Below are positions 26,040 through 36,094 of a stretch of 64,000 bases of DNA, piece after piece. The DNA comes from Hyphomicrobium_A sp963722495 (GTDB lineage: Bacteria > Pseudomonadota > Alphaproteobacteria > Rhizobiales > Hyphomicrobiaceae): the NCBI GenBank assembly GCA_963722495.1, contig CAVRND010000005.1, positions 62,001 through 126,000 on the forward strand, given 5' to 3'. The number at the start of each line of letters is the position of its first letter. The first letter of the stretch is position 1. The notes beneath the pieces are model-generated. The model saw only the letters and a list, made by a program, of their open reading frames with translations. It did not search any database and was not told where the DNA came from. The position numbers and the translations under genes were made by a program.

Positions 26040-28172
26040 ATGCACGCCCCCGCCCATCGTCACGCCTTCGTAAAGCCGCCGCGCGCCGCGCGCCGCCCCA
26101 ATGTCACCACCTGGCACGACGTCGAGCTGGTCGACGACTATGCCTGGTTGAAGGCCGAGAACTGGCAAGACGTGATGCGCGAACCAACCGCGCTCGACCC
26201 GGAGATCCGCGCCTACCTCGACGCCGAGAACGCCTACTGCGAGGCCCAGCTGGCCGAGACGCGCACCTTGCAGGAAAACCTGTTCCGCGAGATGCGCGGC
26301 CGCCTCAAGGAGGACGACAGCTCCGTTCCCGCGCCCGATGGGCCGTTCGCCTATTACTCGAGCTTCGTCGCCGGTGGGCAGTATCCGCTTGTCCGCCGCT
26401 GCGCCCGCTCAGGCGAAGCCGAAACCGTCCTGCTCGACGGCAACGTCGAAGCCGAAGGCAAGCCGTACTGGGATCTGGGCGGTTTCCAGCATAGCCCCGA
26501 CCACCGCTTGCTTGCCTACGCCAGCGACGACAAGGGCTCCGAACTCTACACCATTCGGGTGCGCGACCTGGTGACGGGTCAAGACCTGCCCGACAGCATC
26601 CCCGACACGCGCGGCGGCGTCGTGTGGGCAAACGACAGCAAGACACTGTTCTACGTGCGCCTCGACGAGCACCACCGCCCGCTGCTCGTCTACCGCCACG
26701 TCGTCGGCACACCGGTCGAGGACGACGCGCTCGTCTATGCCGAGAAGGACATCGGATTCTACGTCGCCATCTCGTCAACCCAGTCGGCGAAGTTCGTGCT
26801 CATCGACGCGCACGACCATCAGACGAGCGAGACGCATCTCATCGATGCGGATAGTCCGTTCGATGCGCCGCGGGTCGTCGAGCCGCGCAACATCGGCCAC
26901 GAGTATTCGATTGAGCATCACGGCGACAAGCTGATTATCACGACCAATTCCGAGGGTGCGGAAGACTTCCGCATCGTCGAGGCACCGGTGTCGGCCCCCG
27001 GCATGGCGAATTGGCGCGAGCTCATTCCGCACCGGCCCGGATGCCTGGTGCTCGATACGATCCTCTATCGCCACCACATGCTGCGGCTCGAGCGCGAGAA
27101 CGGGCTGCCGCGCATCGTCGTGCGCCGCCTCTCTGATGGCGCCGAGCACATCATCGCCTTCCCTGAGGAGGCTTATTCGCTCGGCATCTCGGCGGGCTAC
27201 GAGTTCGATACGACGACGACGCGCTTCGTCTATTCGTCGATGACGACGCCGGCTGAGACCTACGATTACGACATGGAAACGCGCGAGCGCACGCTGCGCA
27301 AGCGCCAGCAGGTGCCGAGCGGACACAACGCGGCCGACTACGTCACGCGGCGTCTCTATGCGCCGGCGCCCGACGGCGAGACGGTGCCCGTATCGATCCT
27401 CTATCACAAGGACACGCCGCTCGACGGCTCGGCTCCCGTGCTGCTGTACGGTTACGGCGCCTACGGCATCTCGATCCCGGCGTCGTTCTCGACCACACGC
27501 CTGTCGCTCGTCGATCGCGGCTTCATCTACGCCATCGCACACATCCGCGGCGGCAAGGACAAAGGCTATCACTGGTACAAGGACGGCAAGCTCTCCCATA
27601 AGCTCAACACGTTCACCGACTTCATCGCAGCGGGCGAGTACCTCGTCGCTCAGGGCCTGACGAAGCGCGGGCGCATCGTCGCCAACGGCGGCTCCGCCGG
27701 CGGCATGCTAATGGGCGTCGTCACCAACATGGCACCGGAGCTGTTCCTCGGCATCATCGCCGACGTGCCGTTCGTCGACGTGCTCAACACCATGCTCGAC
27801 AAGGACCTGCCGCTGACGCCGCCGGAGTGGCCGGAGTGGGGCAATCCCATCACCAGCCGCGAGGAGTTCGAGAACATCCACTCCTACAGCCCGTACGAGA
27901 ACGTTGAGGCGAAGGCCTATCCGCACATCTTCGCCTACGGCGGCCTCACCGATCCGCGTGTCACCTATTGGGAGCCGGCCAAGTGGGTTGCGCGCCTGCG
28001 CGAGAAGAACACCTCCGACAATTTGATCATCTTGAAGATCAACATGGAGGCCGGGCATGGCGGCGCGTCGGGGCGCTACGAGCAGCTGCGCGAGATGGCC
28101 GCTGACTATGCGTTCGCGCTGAAAATCTCGGGTCAGGCAGAACCCGCCGGGCAAAAAGAAAGGGCGGCCTAA
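26040..28172 (+). CDS. ptrB: Oligopeptidase B (S9A prolyl oligopeptidase family)
   Basis: Cytosolic serine peptidase cleaving after basic residues in short peptides. About 710 residues: seven-bladed propeller (WDLGGFQHSPDHRLLAYASD, GVVWANDSKTLFYVRLDEHH) and C-terminal hydrolase with nucleophile Ser552 in GGSAGGM, Asp in GGLTDPRVTYWE and His in EAGHGG. Family motif PVLLYGYGAYGISIPASF is present; HIRGGKDKGYHWY replaces the commoner HIRGGEEMGRRWY. The ATG at 26040 is preferred to 26010 because the family begins near there. Its 3' end forms a terminator hairpin. Confidence 0.93.
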   Translation: MHAPAHRHAFVKPPRAARRPNVTTWHDVELVDDYAWLKAENWQDVMREPTALDPEIRAYLDAENAYCEAQLAETRTLQENLFREMRGRLKEDDSSVPAPDGPFAYYSSFVAGGQYPLVRRCARSGEAETVLLDGNVEAEGKPYWDLGGFQHSPDHRLLAYASDDKGSELYTIRVRDLVTGQDLPDSIPDTRGGVVWANDSKTLFYVRLDEHHRPLLVYRHVVGTPVEDDALVYAEKDIGFYVAISSTQSAKFVLIDAHDHQTSETHLIDADSPFDAPRVVEPRNIGHEYSIEHHGDKLIITTNSEGAEDFRIVEAPVSAPGMANWRELIPHRPGCLVLDTILYRHHMLRLERENGLPRIVVRRLSDGAEHIIAFPEEAYSLGISAGYEFDTTTTRFVYSSMTTPAETYDYDMETRERTLRKRQQVPSGHNAADYVTRRLYAPAPDGETVPVSILYHKDTPLDGSAPVLLYGYGAYGISIPASFSTTRLSLVDRGFIYAIAHIRGGKDKGYHWYKDGKLSHKLNTFTDFIAAGEYLVAQGLTKRGRIVANGGSAGGMLMGVVTNMAPELFLGIIADVPFVDVLNTMLDKDLPLTPPEWPEWGNPITSREEFENIHSYSPYENVEAKAYPHIFAYGGLTDPRVTYWEPAKWVARLREKNTSDNLIILKINMEAGHGGASGRYEQLREMAADYAFALKISGQAEPAGQKERAA

Positions 28173-28180
28173 GCCGCCCT
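28161..28180 (+). terminator. Hairpin overlapping the ptrB stop codon
   Basis: AGGGCGGC at 28161-28168 pairs with GCCGCCCT at 28173-28180; the loop contains the TAA stop, followed by CGTTTCG. Probable rho-independent terminator of ptrB. Confidence 0.6.
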
Positions 28181-28208
28181 CGTTTCGAACATCAGTAGCT
28201 GAAAATGA

Positions 28209-28233
28209 GAAAGGCCGCTTGCGCGGCCTTTCG
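28209..28233. terminator. Bidirectional terminator between convergent genes
   Basis: GAAAGGCCGC pairs with GCGGCCTTTC around a TTGC loop, flanked by A-rich sequence on the left and CGTTT on the right, as expected for a terminator serving both ptrB and the leftward membrane-protein gene. Confidence 0.75.
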
Positions 28234-28241
28234 TTTGGAAA

Positions 28242-29469
28242 CTAGGCAGCCTTCTCACTGAAGGCCGTCAGTTTCTTATCCTCCTCAAGCTCGCCGGCGG
28301 ACTTCAGCGCAATGCCGATGTACCGCACTCTGCCTGCGATCCTTGCTTTCTGGACTCCGAGCTCACCGAACTCCCGACCGAATGTCGGCAGCGCCAGCGG
28401 CTCTTTCTGCTGATCTTCACACCAAGCACAGTAGTCCTCGTATAGCGAAGTTGCAGTCAAGCTTGATCCGTCTTGAGTTTCTATTCTCTCCTTGTAGAAG
28501 CGCTCCACGTCGTTTTCGGGAGCAATCAGTCTCTGGGCCGGCGGAGCAGACCTGTTGTCGTTCGCGCCGGAACGCGGCTTTGCTATCGCAACGGCCGTAG
28601 GGGCCGCCACCGCTGCCGCAGCGGTGCTGACCGGAACCATAACAGGTGCGGTCGGCGCGTGGCTCTCGTAGAGGCGCCACTGACTAAAGGCAATGTACAT
28701 GCCGAAGCCCGATCCAACTTCGAGCAACAGTGCGACAAAGACCGTAAGCGCGGTCTGCACGTCCTCGATTTTGATATTCGGGGCGATAATCGCGGCGAGC
28801 TTGGCCAAAACCGCAGCTTGCGGATCGGCCTCAGTCATCACCGCATGACCGTTGACGTTGGTCATCTTGCCTTGAATATCGGCGATGCGAGCTTCAAGCG
28901 CGATTGACTGTTGCGCTGAAGCGAATTCCGCCGAAAGGGCGTGATACTTCTGACAGAAGCCACGCGACTTTGCTGCCGGTCACCTTGCTGCATTGCTCGG
29001 TGCCGGTCCATGCACGCTCGTCTTTCACAGCATCGATATCGGCCTGAACCGCCTGAGCAGGACGGTGCTGCGGGATCCAGGACAATTGTTCCTGGGCCCG
29101 AGCCAAGTCGGCGCGATGATCCTTGTAGCTGTCGGCGGTGGCGGTGCGCTGCCCGGCGGTATCAAGCCGGTTAAGCGCCGCGTGGCCGAGTGCCGAGGTC
29201 AGCGAGTAGGACGTGACCACGACCCAGACGAGGGCGGAGGCTGCTGCCTGCGACCACATTTTGTTGCGTATAGCGGCGAAGAAGAAGAAAGGCACGAGTG
29301 CCTTCATGCAGTCGGCGGCCGCGCTGGCCGCTCCGTAGATCTGGCCGTCGAACTCGGTCCTTCCGAGGCTGAAGCCAAATCGCCAGTTCATCGCGCACGA
29401 AACGGCGAGTAGAACGCCGGCCGCGAGAACCCCCAACACGCCTAGAGCATGTCTCATGTTTGCCCTCAT
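28242..29469 (-). CDS. Membrane protein with primase-like winged-helix C-terminus (frame broken), unknown function
   Basis: Two open segments join at about 28970 into one protein of roughly 408 residues. N-terminal half: four or so hydrophobic helices (VLGVLAAGVLLAVSC, CMKALVPFFFFAAI, AAASALVWVVVTSYSLTSAL), a helical periplasmic or coiled region, then a further helix (ALTVFVALLLEVGSGFGMYI). The last 80 residues (VERFYKERIE, TSLYEDYCAWCEDQQKEPLA, FGREFGELGVQKARI, RVRYIGIAL) resemble the winged-helix tail of phage/plasmid D5-type primases. I know no named family for this combination. Downstream of ptrB, convergent, in a lower-GC segment. Confidence 0.6.
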
Positions 29470-30230
29470 GAATTATGTTCGCCGGCTTTCGACGCATCCA
29501 CATGCGCCGGCGCTTGGCTTGTCTCTGCCTGAGGGCAACGGGGCAGAACTTCTCCGTCTCCAACGAGATACTGGGCACTTCGCTCCGCTGTGCTCGACTA
29601 CCGGCCCGTTGAGCTCCGGCGCCATTCCCCAATGGCATCCGGCAAACCGGCGACCTCACACGCAGACGACGTACCGAGAGCTGGAGCCTCGTCTCCCGGG
29701 GGCAGTCAGGCACAAGCGGACATCGCCGCTCGATAACCCCTGTGCGCAACTTTCCCCATGAGCCGAGGCGACAAGTTTACAGACGCAGAACGGCCCCCTC
29801 AGTTGCCTTTGCTACGCGATTCGAAATCTTTTGTTAAGGGAATCAGCCCAGTAGCTCCAACGCCCCCAAATTCAGCCGCAAATTCGCCTGCCAAGGGCCA
29901 TGTCGCCTGTCCACAGGTCGCCAACCGGTTGAACGGTGCTTACCCCCAGGCGTCCCCCGATTTGCACAGGGCTGCGACCTAACCGGACCGCTAGGCCTGC
30001 GATGTGGGCGCACAGATAAAGTTAGTACCCCCAGTTGCATAACCCCGTGCCCGGACCTATTTTGGTTAAGGCACGGTAAGGCTTCGAGAACTGTAATTTT
30101 TGACACGGCGTCTTAAGCTCATTGTCATCGCTTCTATTTAGGGTCTTGAGACAGAACTGTTTAACGCTGTCACGCGTTCTCGATCCGGCGCCGGTATGGT
30201 TCCGCTGGGAAGCGCAGGGAGTTGACTGGT
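29470..30230. other. Low-GC gap without recognised genes
   Basis: 760 bases between the membrane protein and the next gene. Open frames (for example 29456-29761) have no family resemblance and no good ribosome site. GC is lower than the average of the window. No tRNA, integrase or repeat was seen. Confidence 0.4.
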
Positions 30231-31204
30231 ATGCGTGGCCTTGGTGGCTTCGTCTTGTTGGCGGGCATCGGCGTTGGCCTGTTCGTCTATTTTCCCGCAC
30301 CGGTTGACCGCAACACGTCGCTCGAGCAGGCGCAGCGTGCCGTTGCGACCAGCGTCGCCTCGAGCGAAGTCCACAAATCACCGATCGCGAAGCGCACATC
30401 GACTGCCGCTCGCGTGAACCAGACCTCAGCTTCGCGTCTGGCCGGTTTCTCACCCGCCGCTCCTCTCGGCACGCCGCAACGCGTTGCTCGCGCAGCGCGT
30501 GCAGCCCCGAGCTGGCCGCCGCCGCTAAAGTCGAGGCAATGCCAACGTGGCAGACGAACGTCACTCCGGCCGCCGCCGTTGGTGGCCCGCAGGGCTCGCT
30601 CGACCCGACCGATCCGGAGAGCCGCTACAAACTCGTCGTCGACATACAGCAGCAGTTGAAGCGCGTTGGCTGTTACTGGGGCCGTGTCAACGGCTCGTGG
30701 AACAACAACACGCGTGAGGCGATGCGCTCGTTCACCACGACGACCAACGCCGCGCTCCCGGTTGAGAAACCCGACTATCTGTTGCTCTCGCTGCTGAAAT
30801 CGCACAACGGGCGTTCGTGTGGCGCACCCGAAACGACGACGGCCGCCGCCGCGCCAGCGCAGCCTGAAGTGCTGCCGTGGAAGGCCGGCAACGCAGCCCA
30901 GCCCGCAACACGGCTCTATACGCCGCTGCCCAACAGCGTCGTCTCGACCGACCCCCTCCCTGGCCGCATGGCCATCGGCGGGCCGAGGGAGCTCCAGCCC
31001 GCCGCGCAGGCACCTCTCATCCCCGGCAGCACGCCCGGGCAGCCGGCGGGTGTCGGCACCGCCGCGCTTGAGCCTGGCGTCACGCCGCAGGGCACCTACG
31101 CGCCGCCTGCCCCGTCCAAGCCCCGCCAGGCGAAGAAGTCGCGCCGCCCAGGGCCCGGAACGCCGCGCTACAATCTCATGCTGAGCCTCGGCGGCGTTTA
31201 CTGA
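30231..31204 (+). CDS. Exported peptidoglycan-binding protein (frame broken)
   Basis: About 324 residues after rejoining near 30525. N-terminal membrane helix (MRGLGGFVLLAGIGVGLFVY), Ser/Ala-rich linker, one PG_binding_1 domain (KLVVDIQQQLKRVGCYWGRV, NNNTREAMRSFTTTTNAAL), then a long Pro/Ala tail. The ATG at 30231 has an AGGGAG ribosome site. No enzyme domain, so probably a wall-attached structural or regulatory protein. Confidence 0.75.
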
Positions 31205-31213
31205 TCGCCGCCC

Positions 31214-31561
31214 TCATCCCGCTTCCCGATCGTTTGCGGTCGTTTCCTCTTCCAGCCAGCGCAAGTACTCCGCCGATCCGCCCAGGATGGGGAGTACGAC
31301 GAGCGCCGGATTGGTGTAGCTGTGGCGCGACTTCACCGCCTCGATGACTTGCCCGGACAAGCTCTCCCGCGTCTTGACGATCATCACCGCCTCGCTGTCG
31401 CGCGCCAAGGCGCCTTCCCAACGATAAATTGACGTCATGCCGGGCAGGATGTTGACGCAGGCGGCCAGGCGCCGCTCGACCAGCTCCCGCCCGACCGCCT
31501 CGGCGGCCTCGGGCGAAGGGAAAGTCGAATAGATCAGAACGGGCTTGTCGTTTTCCTGCAC
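31214..31561 (-). CDS. cutA: Divalent-cation tolerance protein CutA
   Basis: 115-residue trimeric CutA1: VLIYSTFPSPEAAEAVGREL, AACVNILPGMTSIYRWEGAL, EAVMIVKTRESL, HSYTNPALVVLPI. The start is taken as GTG at 31561 because the family begins there; the frame is open further upstream to 31783 into the NAD kinase gene's antisense. Divergent from nadK. Linked to copper tolerance in Escherichia coli; role elsewhere uncertain. Confidence 0.92.
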   Translation of the reverse strand: MQENDKPVLIYSTFPSPEAAEAVGRELVERRLAACVNILPGMTSIYRWEGALARDSEAVMIVKTRESLSGQVIEAVKSRHSYTNPALVVLPILGGSAEYLRWLEEETTANDREAG

Positions 31562-31604
31562 TTGAGCCAGCCTCCCACGCCTTGCGCCGCTGCCAACAAC
31601 AAAC

Positions 31605-32387
31605 ATGCCAAAGCCCAAACCGAAATTCGACAAGATTGCCTTCATAGCCAGCGAGATGCCCGAGGCGACCGCCGCCCGCGAGCGCCTCGAGACGCGATAT
31701 GGCGTTTTCGATCCGGCGATGGCCGATGCCATCGTCGCGCTCGGTGGCGACGGCCACATGCTGCAGACGCTGCACCGCTTCATGAACGACGGTGTGCCGA
31801 TCTACGGCATGAACCGCGGCTCGGTCGGCTTTCTAATGAACGATTACAGCGAGGAGGATCTGCACCAGCGCCTCGCGGCCGCCGACGTCAGCCGCATCCA
31901 TCCCCTGTCGATGATCGCCTACGACAAGGCCGGCAAGGCGCACAAGGCGCTTGCGGTCAACGAGGTCTCGCTGTTTCGCGAGCGGCACCAGGCCGCCAAG
32001 CTACGCATCCTCGTCGACGGCACCGTGCGCATGGAGGAGCTGATCTGCGACGGCATTATGGTCGCAACGCCCGCCGGCTCGACCGCGTATAATCTCTCGG
32101 CACACGGGCCCATCCTGCCCATCAACGCGCCGCTGCTGGCGCTGACGCCGATTAGCCCCTTCCGGCCGCGGCGTTGGCGCGGTGCGCTGCTGCCCAACAA
32201 GGTGCACATCTCGATCGAAGTGCTGGAATCCGACAAGCGTCCCGTCAGCGCGGTCGCCGACCACTATGAGACGCGCGGCGTCAGCCGCGTGGAGGTGGAA
32301 AAGGCGCGGAACGTCGAGCTGTTCATGATGTTCGACCCCGATCACAGCCTCGATGAGCGCGTGCTGGCCGAGCAGTTCCGCTACTGA
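31605..32387 (+). CDS. nadK: NAD kinase
   Basis: ATP-dependent phosphorylation of NAD to NADP, cytosolic, essential. 260 residues with the GGDG motif at 47-50 (VALGGDGHML), NE/D at 119-120, and TPAGSTAYNLSAHGPI. Length fits the short alphaproteobacterial form. Frame intact. The 3' end overlaps the end of the convergent transglycosylase-like gene by a few bases. Confidence 0.96.
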   Translation: MPKPKPKFDKIAFIASEMPEATAARERLETRYGVFDPAMADAIVALGGDGHMLQTLHRFMNDGVPIYGMNRGSVGFLMNDYSEEDLHQRLAAADVSRIHPLSMIAYDKAGKAHKALAVNEVSLFRERHQAAKLRILVDGTVRMEELICDGIMVATPAGSTAYNLSAHGPILPINAPLLALTPISPFRPRRWRGALLPNKVHISIEVLESDKRPVSAVADHYETRGVSRVEVEKARNVELFMMFDPDHSLDERVLAEQFRY

Positions 32388-33204
32388 GTGCGCATATTGA
32401 GTGCGGCGGTCCGTCTTGACGACCTCGACCGTCGCCAGCCAGTCCACGATGGTCTTGCCCGCCTCTCGCTCGACGGCGAGATCCGGCCGCGGCGCGTCGG
32501 CCAGCGTCGGACGCAAGCCAATGGCGATGAGGCGCGGCGGCTCGTGCAGCGCACCGGACATGCGCCGATAGAACTGACCGACCGTGATCGGTCCTTTGAT
32601 TTCCGCGCTGAGCTGCCGAAGCCCCTGCCAGCTCCGGGAAGCGTTTGTCGAATGCGGCATCAGGGTCTCTTGCGGCCGTATCGAGCAGGCTGATCGCCAT
32701 CTCTGCTCCGAACACGTGCGCGATGTAGAGATCGCCCGCCATGGGAACGCGATGTAGCGCGGCGTGCATGCGCCCGGCATTCCGCGTGGCCGTCGCCCAT
32801 GCGATGCGCGCCGCGAATTCGGCATCGTTGCGCATCACCAGCACGCGGCTGCGATCGCTCGGCGGCGGGACGTAGTAGCGTCCCCCACTCGTCACAAACA
32901 CGCGTGCGCCATGAGCGTCGGCCTCTTTGCCGTTCTCGTGCAGCGCGCGCATCCAGGTGTGATCGCTAAAGCGCAGCGGCCCTTCGAGCGGTTGTGAGAT
33001 TGTTATGATATCGGCGGCGGGAGCTGCGACTTCGGCCACGGCGGCGGTAGGGTCGGTCGCGGCCGTCGATGCCGCGAGCGACAGCAGCATGGCGAGCTGC
33101 GCGGGAACTTCGAAAAGAGAACTCAAGCGCGTCACTCCGCAACGACAGCAACGCCGAAACGGGCCTGGGCCCCACGAAGAGGCGACACGCCAGGTTACAA
33201 ACAT
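32381..33204 (-). CDS. Exported transglycosylase-like protein (frame broken)
   Basis: About 270 residues. N-terminal export signal (AQLAMLLSLAASTAA), then a lysozyme-like helical domain: TWMRALHENGKEADAHGARV, GRMHAALHRVPMAGDLYIAH, VFGAEMAISLLDTAAR, KRFPELA, PITVGQFYRRMSGAL. GDLYIAHVFGAE resembles the ELYLAHFLG segment of SLT-type muramidases. Breaks near 32625 and 32410; the second gives a stop at 32381. Catalytic Glu not confirmed. Confidence 0.6.
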
Positions 33205-33271
33205 GAGGGTGAAGATCGCGTTAAGACCTGTCGCGCGGCGGAACAGGTGTGAAAATAAAGTTACGTGCCAG

Positions 33272-33856
33272 CTAGCCTTGCCAGCGCGTGACGATATCGG
33301 GCAGCGCCGGACGCTCGCGGTCCTCGGAACGCTCGGTCGCCGTGCCGACGTAGATAAAGCCCGCGATGCGCTCGCCGTCGCCGAGGTTCAGCGCCGCGCC
33401 GACCGCCTGGTTGTAGGCGATCCACTCGGTGATCCACGACGTGCCGTAGCCCAGCGCGTTGGCGGCAAGGCACAGGTTGAGGCAGGCGGCGCCGGCGGAG
33501 AGGACCTGCTCCCACTCGGGCGCGCTGCGATGCGCCGTCACGCGCGAGATGACCGCGATGACCAGAGGGGCGCGCATCAGCCGGGTGCGCTCTGTCTCGA
33601 GGCGCACGTGCGAGGGCGGCTCCTTCTCGGCCGCGACGCACGCTTGCGCCACCACTTCGCCGAGCCGCGCCCGCGCGTCGCCTTCGAGGACGATGAAGCG
33701 CCAGGGCGCCAGCTTCTTGTGGTCAGGCACGCGCGAGGCGATCGTCAGGATCGTCTCGAGCTCTTCGGCGCTAGGGCCAGGGGCGACGAGCCGGTCCGGC
33801 TTCACGGATCGGCGGGCGGAAAGGAAGGCAATGATCGGATTGTCCATGGGCCGCAC
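33272..33856 (-). CDS. Nitroreductase family protein (YdjA-like)
   Basis: FMN-dependent NAD(P)H oxidoreductase, 194 residues: FLSARRSVKPDRLVAPGPS, SRVPDHKKLAPWRFIVLEGD, GAACLNLCLAANALGYGTSW, GFIYVGTATE. This is the YdjA subgroup pattern (RRSV and DHKKLAPWRF). The start may be the fourth codon (33847). Flanked by short gaps; single gene. Confidence 0.9.
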   Translation of the reverse strand: MRPMDNPIIAFLSARRSVKPDRLVAPGPSAEELETILTIASRVPDHKKLAPWRFIVLEGDARARLGEVVAQACVAAEKEPPSHVRLETERTRLMRAPLVIAVISRVTAHRSAPEWEQVLSAGAACLNLCLAANALGYGTSWITEWIAYNQAVGAALNLGDGERIAGFIYVGTATERSEDRERPALPDIVTRWQG

Positions 33857-34024
33857 TCCTAGCCTCCCAGGCCGCTGGCTGCCAAGCCAAATTCGTGGCA
33901 GCCACGGGCGTTAAACAGCCGCGATTATGGCGGCGCGGCCGGATACCGCAGCGGCTCGGGATCGGCTATCTTCGGCACCGAATCCGCCGGCCCCTCCGTG
34001 CCGGTGTCTATGCCGAGGAGCTGC

Positions 34025-36004
34025 ATGCCGCGCCCATCGAGCCTGCTTGCCATGAGTGCCGTCGCACTCATCCTGTGCAGCATCAGCACCGCGACGCGCG
34101 CCCAAGAGGCGCCGCCGACCGCCGTGGTCATCGTCGACGGCTCCGGTTCCATGTGGGGCAACCTCGGCACCGACAAGCGGCCGAAGCTCGAGATGGTGCG
34201 CGAAGCGTTGCGGGCGCTGCTGCCCAGCCTGCGGCCCGACGCGCGGGTCGGCCTCGCCTCATTCGGCCACCGCCGCCGCGGCAACTGCGGCGACGCCGAG
34301 GTCATCCTGCCGCCTGACGCGAATGCCGCCCAGCGCCTGTCGGTCCCCGTCGAGAAGTTGAACGCGATGGGTAAGGCGCCAATCGCGCTCACCTTGCGTG
34401 AGTCCGCCAAGGCCATCGCCGGCGCCTCGCCCGCCAGCATCGTCCTGATCGCCGATGATCTCGACAACTGCGCCCAGGACATCTGCGCAGTGGTGGGCGA
34501 GATTGCCGCCGCCAGCCCGAACCTGGTCGTGCACACGGTCGCCCTCGGCTTCGACAAGCCGAAGCTGGAGCAGATCAGCTGCGTCGCGCGGCAGACCGGC
34601 GGCAAGTTGTGGGACGCACAGGACGCGGCCGGTTTCACCTCCGCTCTCGGGCAAGCCGTCAATCTCGCCAATCTGCAAAGCACACCCAGCGCCGCCGCCC
34701 CCGACACCGCGCAAGACAAGCCCGCCGCCGACAAACCTGCGCCCGGCGCGCCGTCCGGCCTTTATCTTTCCGCCGGGCTGGGCGAGACGAGCGCCACGCT
34801 CGACAGCCCCGTGCATTGGCGGATCACCAAGGCCGGTGCCGACGGCGCTCTCGTGCGCGACACGCGTGCTGCGGCGCTGTTCGAGAAACTGGAGCCGGGC
34901 AGCTATGAAATCGACGCGCAGCTTGGGCTCGCCCGCGCGCACAAAACGGTCGAGTTGGCGGTCGATGCGGCACTGCAGGTCCGCGTCGATCTGAACGGTG
35001 GCGTGCTCAAGATGCAGGCGCGCGCCAAGGATGCCGCGCCACCGCTAGTAGCGCCCGTATTCACGGTGACGTCGGCAGGCCCCGATGCGGGCGACAAGCC
35101 GGCGCCGGTCTGGGTCGGACGCGAGACGCATCCCGAGATCGTGTTGCCGGCCGGCGACTACACCGTCGCGGTGCAGAACGGCATCGCCCGCCAGCAGAGC
35201 AAAGTCACCATCGCGCCGGCCACCGGCACCAGCTTCAATTCCATGCTGCAATCGGGATCGCTCGAGCTGAGCGCCACGCGCGGCACCACCGCCGGCCAGG
35301 GCGAGCCCGTCACCGAAGGCGTGACCTTCATACTCTCGCAGGACGATCCCGATGCCCCGCAGGGCCGCCGTGAGGTGGCTCGCTCCGCCGCGCCGGCTCC
35401 GACATTCACTCTGCCCTCCGGCACCTACTACGTGACGGCGCGGACATCGAGCGCGGAGGTGCGCGAGCAGCTCGCTATCAGTCCGGGGGATACGGTCAAG
35501 CGCGCCGTGCCGTTGGCCCTGGCGCACATCAAGCTGGCCGCGACGCTCGGCGGACAGCCGCCGGCACCGGCCAACGCGGTGACCTTCCGCATCGTGCGAC
35601 TCGACGGCGAACCGCGCGAGATCGCCCGCACCATCGCCAAGGAGCCGCAGTTCGATCTTTCCGCAGGCCGCTACCGCATCGAGGCCTTGCTCGGCGGCAG
35701 CAACGTCATCTCGGCAACCGAGATGCCGCTGGCTGCGGGGCAGGCGCAGAAGATCACTTTGGCGCTCGAAGGCGGCAGCGTCACCTTAAAGCGCGACGTG
35801 CCGGGTTCGACGCGCGGCGACGTTTATTGGGAGGTGCGAGACGAGAAGCAGCGGACGGTGCTGCGCTCGAGCCAGTCCGAGCCGACCGCAGTGCTCGCGC
35901 CGGGGCGCTACGTCGTCACCGCCGAGACAGCCGAGCAGCCGCTGCGCAACGCCATCGAGATCAAGGCCAACGAGCACCGCACCTTCGATTTCTCGGGGCA
36001 GTAA
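34025..36004 (+). CDS. Exported von Willebrand factor A-domain protein with repeated beta-sandwich domains
   Basis: About 659 residues. Signal peptide (LLAMSAVALILCSISTATRA), then a vWA domain at about 30-215 with the MIDAS motif DGSGSMWG and the later Asp in VLIADDLDNC. The remaining 430 residues are a chain of three or four PEGA/carboxypeptidase-regulatory-like beta domains (FEKLEPGSYEIDAQLGLA, IVLPAGDYTVAVQNGIA, FTLPSGTYYVTARTSSA, FDLSAGRYRIEALLGGS, AVLAPGRYVVTAE), each with a GxYxV core. The ATG at 34025 has a GAGGAG ribosome site. The next gene repeats the same domains, so they likely act together in the periplasm or on the surface. Confidence 0.8.
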   Translation: MPRPSSLLAMSAVALILCSISTATRAQEAPPTAVVIVDGSGSMWGNLGTDKRPKLEMVREALRALLPSLRPDARVGLASFGHRRRGNCGDAEVILPPDANAAQRLSVPVEKLNAMGKAPIALTLRESAKAIAGASPASIVLIADDLDNCAQDICAVVGEIAAASPNLVVHTVALGFDKPKLEQISCVARQTGGKLWDAQDAAGFTSALGQAVNLANLQSTPSAAAPDTAQDKPAADKPAPGAPSGLYLSAGLGETSATLDSPVHWRITKAGADGALVRDTRAAALFEKLEPGSYEIDAQLGLARAHKTVELAVDAALQVRVDLNGGVLKMQARAKDAAPPLVAPVFTVTSAGPDAGDKPAPVWVGRETHPEIVLPAGDYTVAVQNGIARQQSKVTIAPATGTSFNSMLQSGSLELSATRGTTAGQGEPVTEGVTFILSQDDPDAPQGRREVARSAAPAPTFTLPSGTYYVTARTSSAEVREQLAISPGDTVKRAVPLALAHIKLAATLGGQPPAPANAVTFRIVRLDGEPREIARTIAKEPQFDLSAGRYRIEALLGGSNVISATEMPLAAGQAQKITLALEGGSVTLKRDVPGSTRGDVYWEVRDEKQRTVLRSSQSEPTAVLAPGRYVVTAETAEQPLRNAIEIKANEHRTFDFSGQ

Positions 36005-36094
36005 TCGCTGCCAACCGTGATGAACGCCGGTAGCCACATTTCGACCAACGTCCTACCGCGTTCTTGGCGCCGGTTTCGAAAGACCATCGAGGGG

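Noticed and set aside
25842..26168. Leftward frame upstream of and into ptrB
   Set aside because: Overlaps the ptrB start on the opposite strand and has no coding signature.
29456..29761. 101-codon rightward frame in the low-GC gap
   Set aside because: His/Pro/Arg-rich, no start context, no family resemblance.
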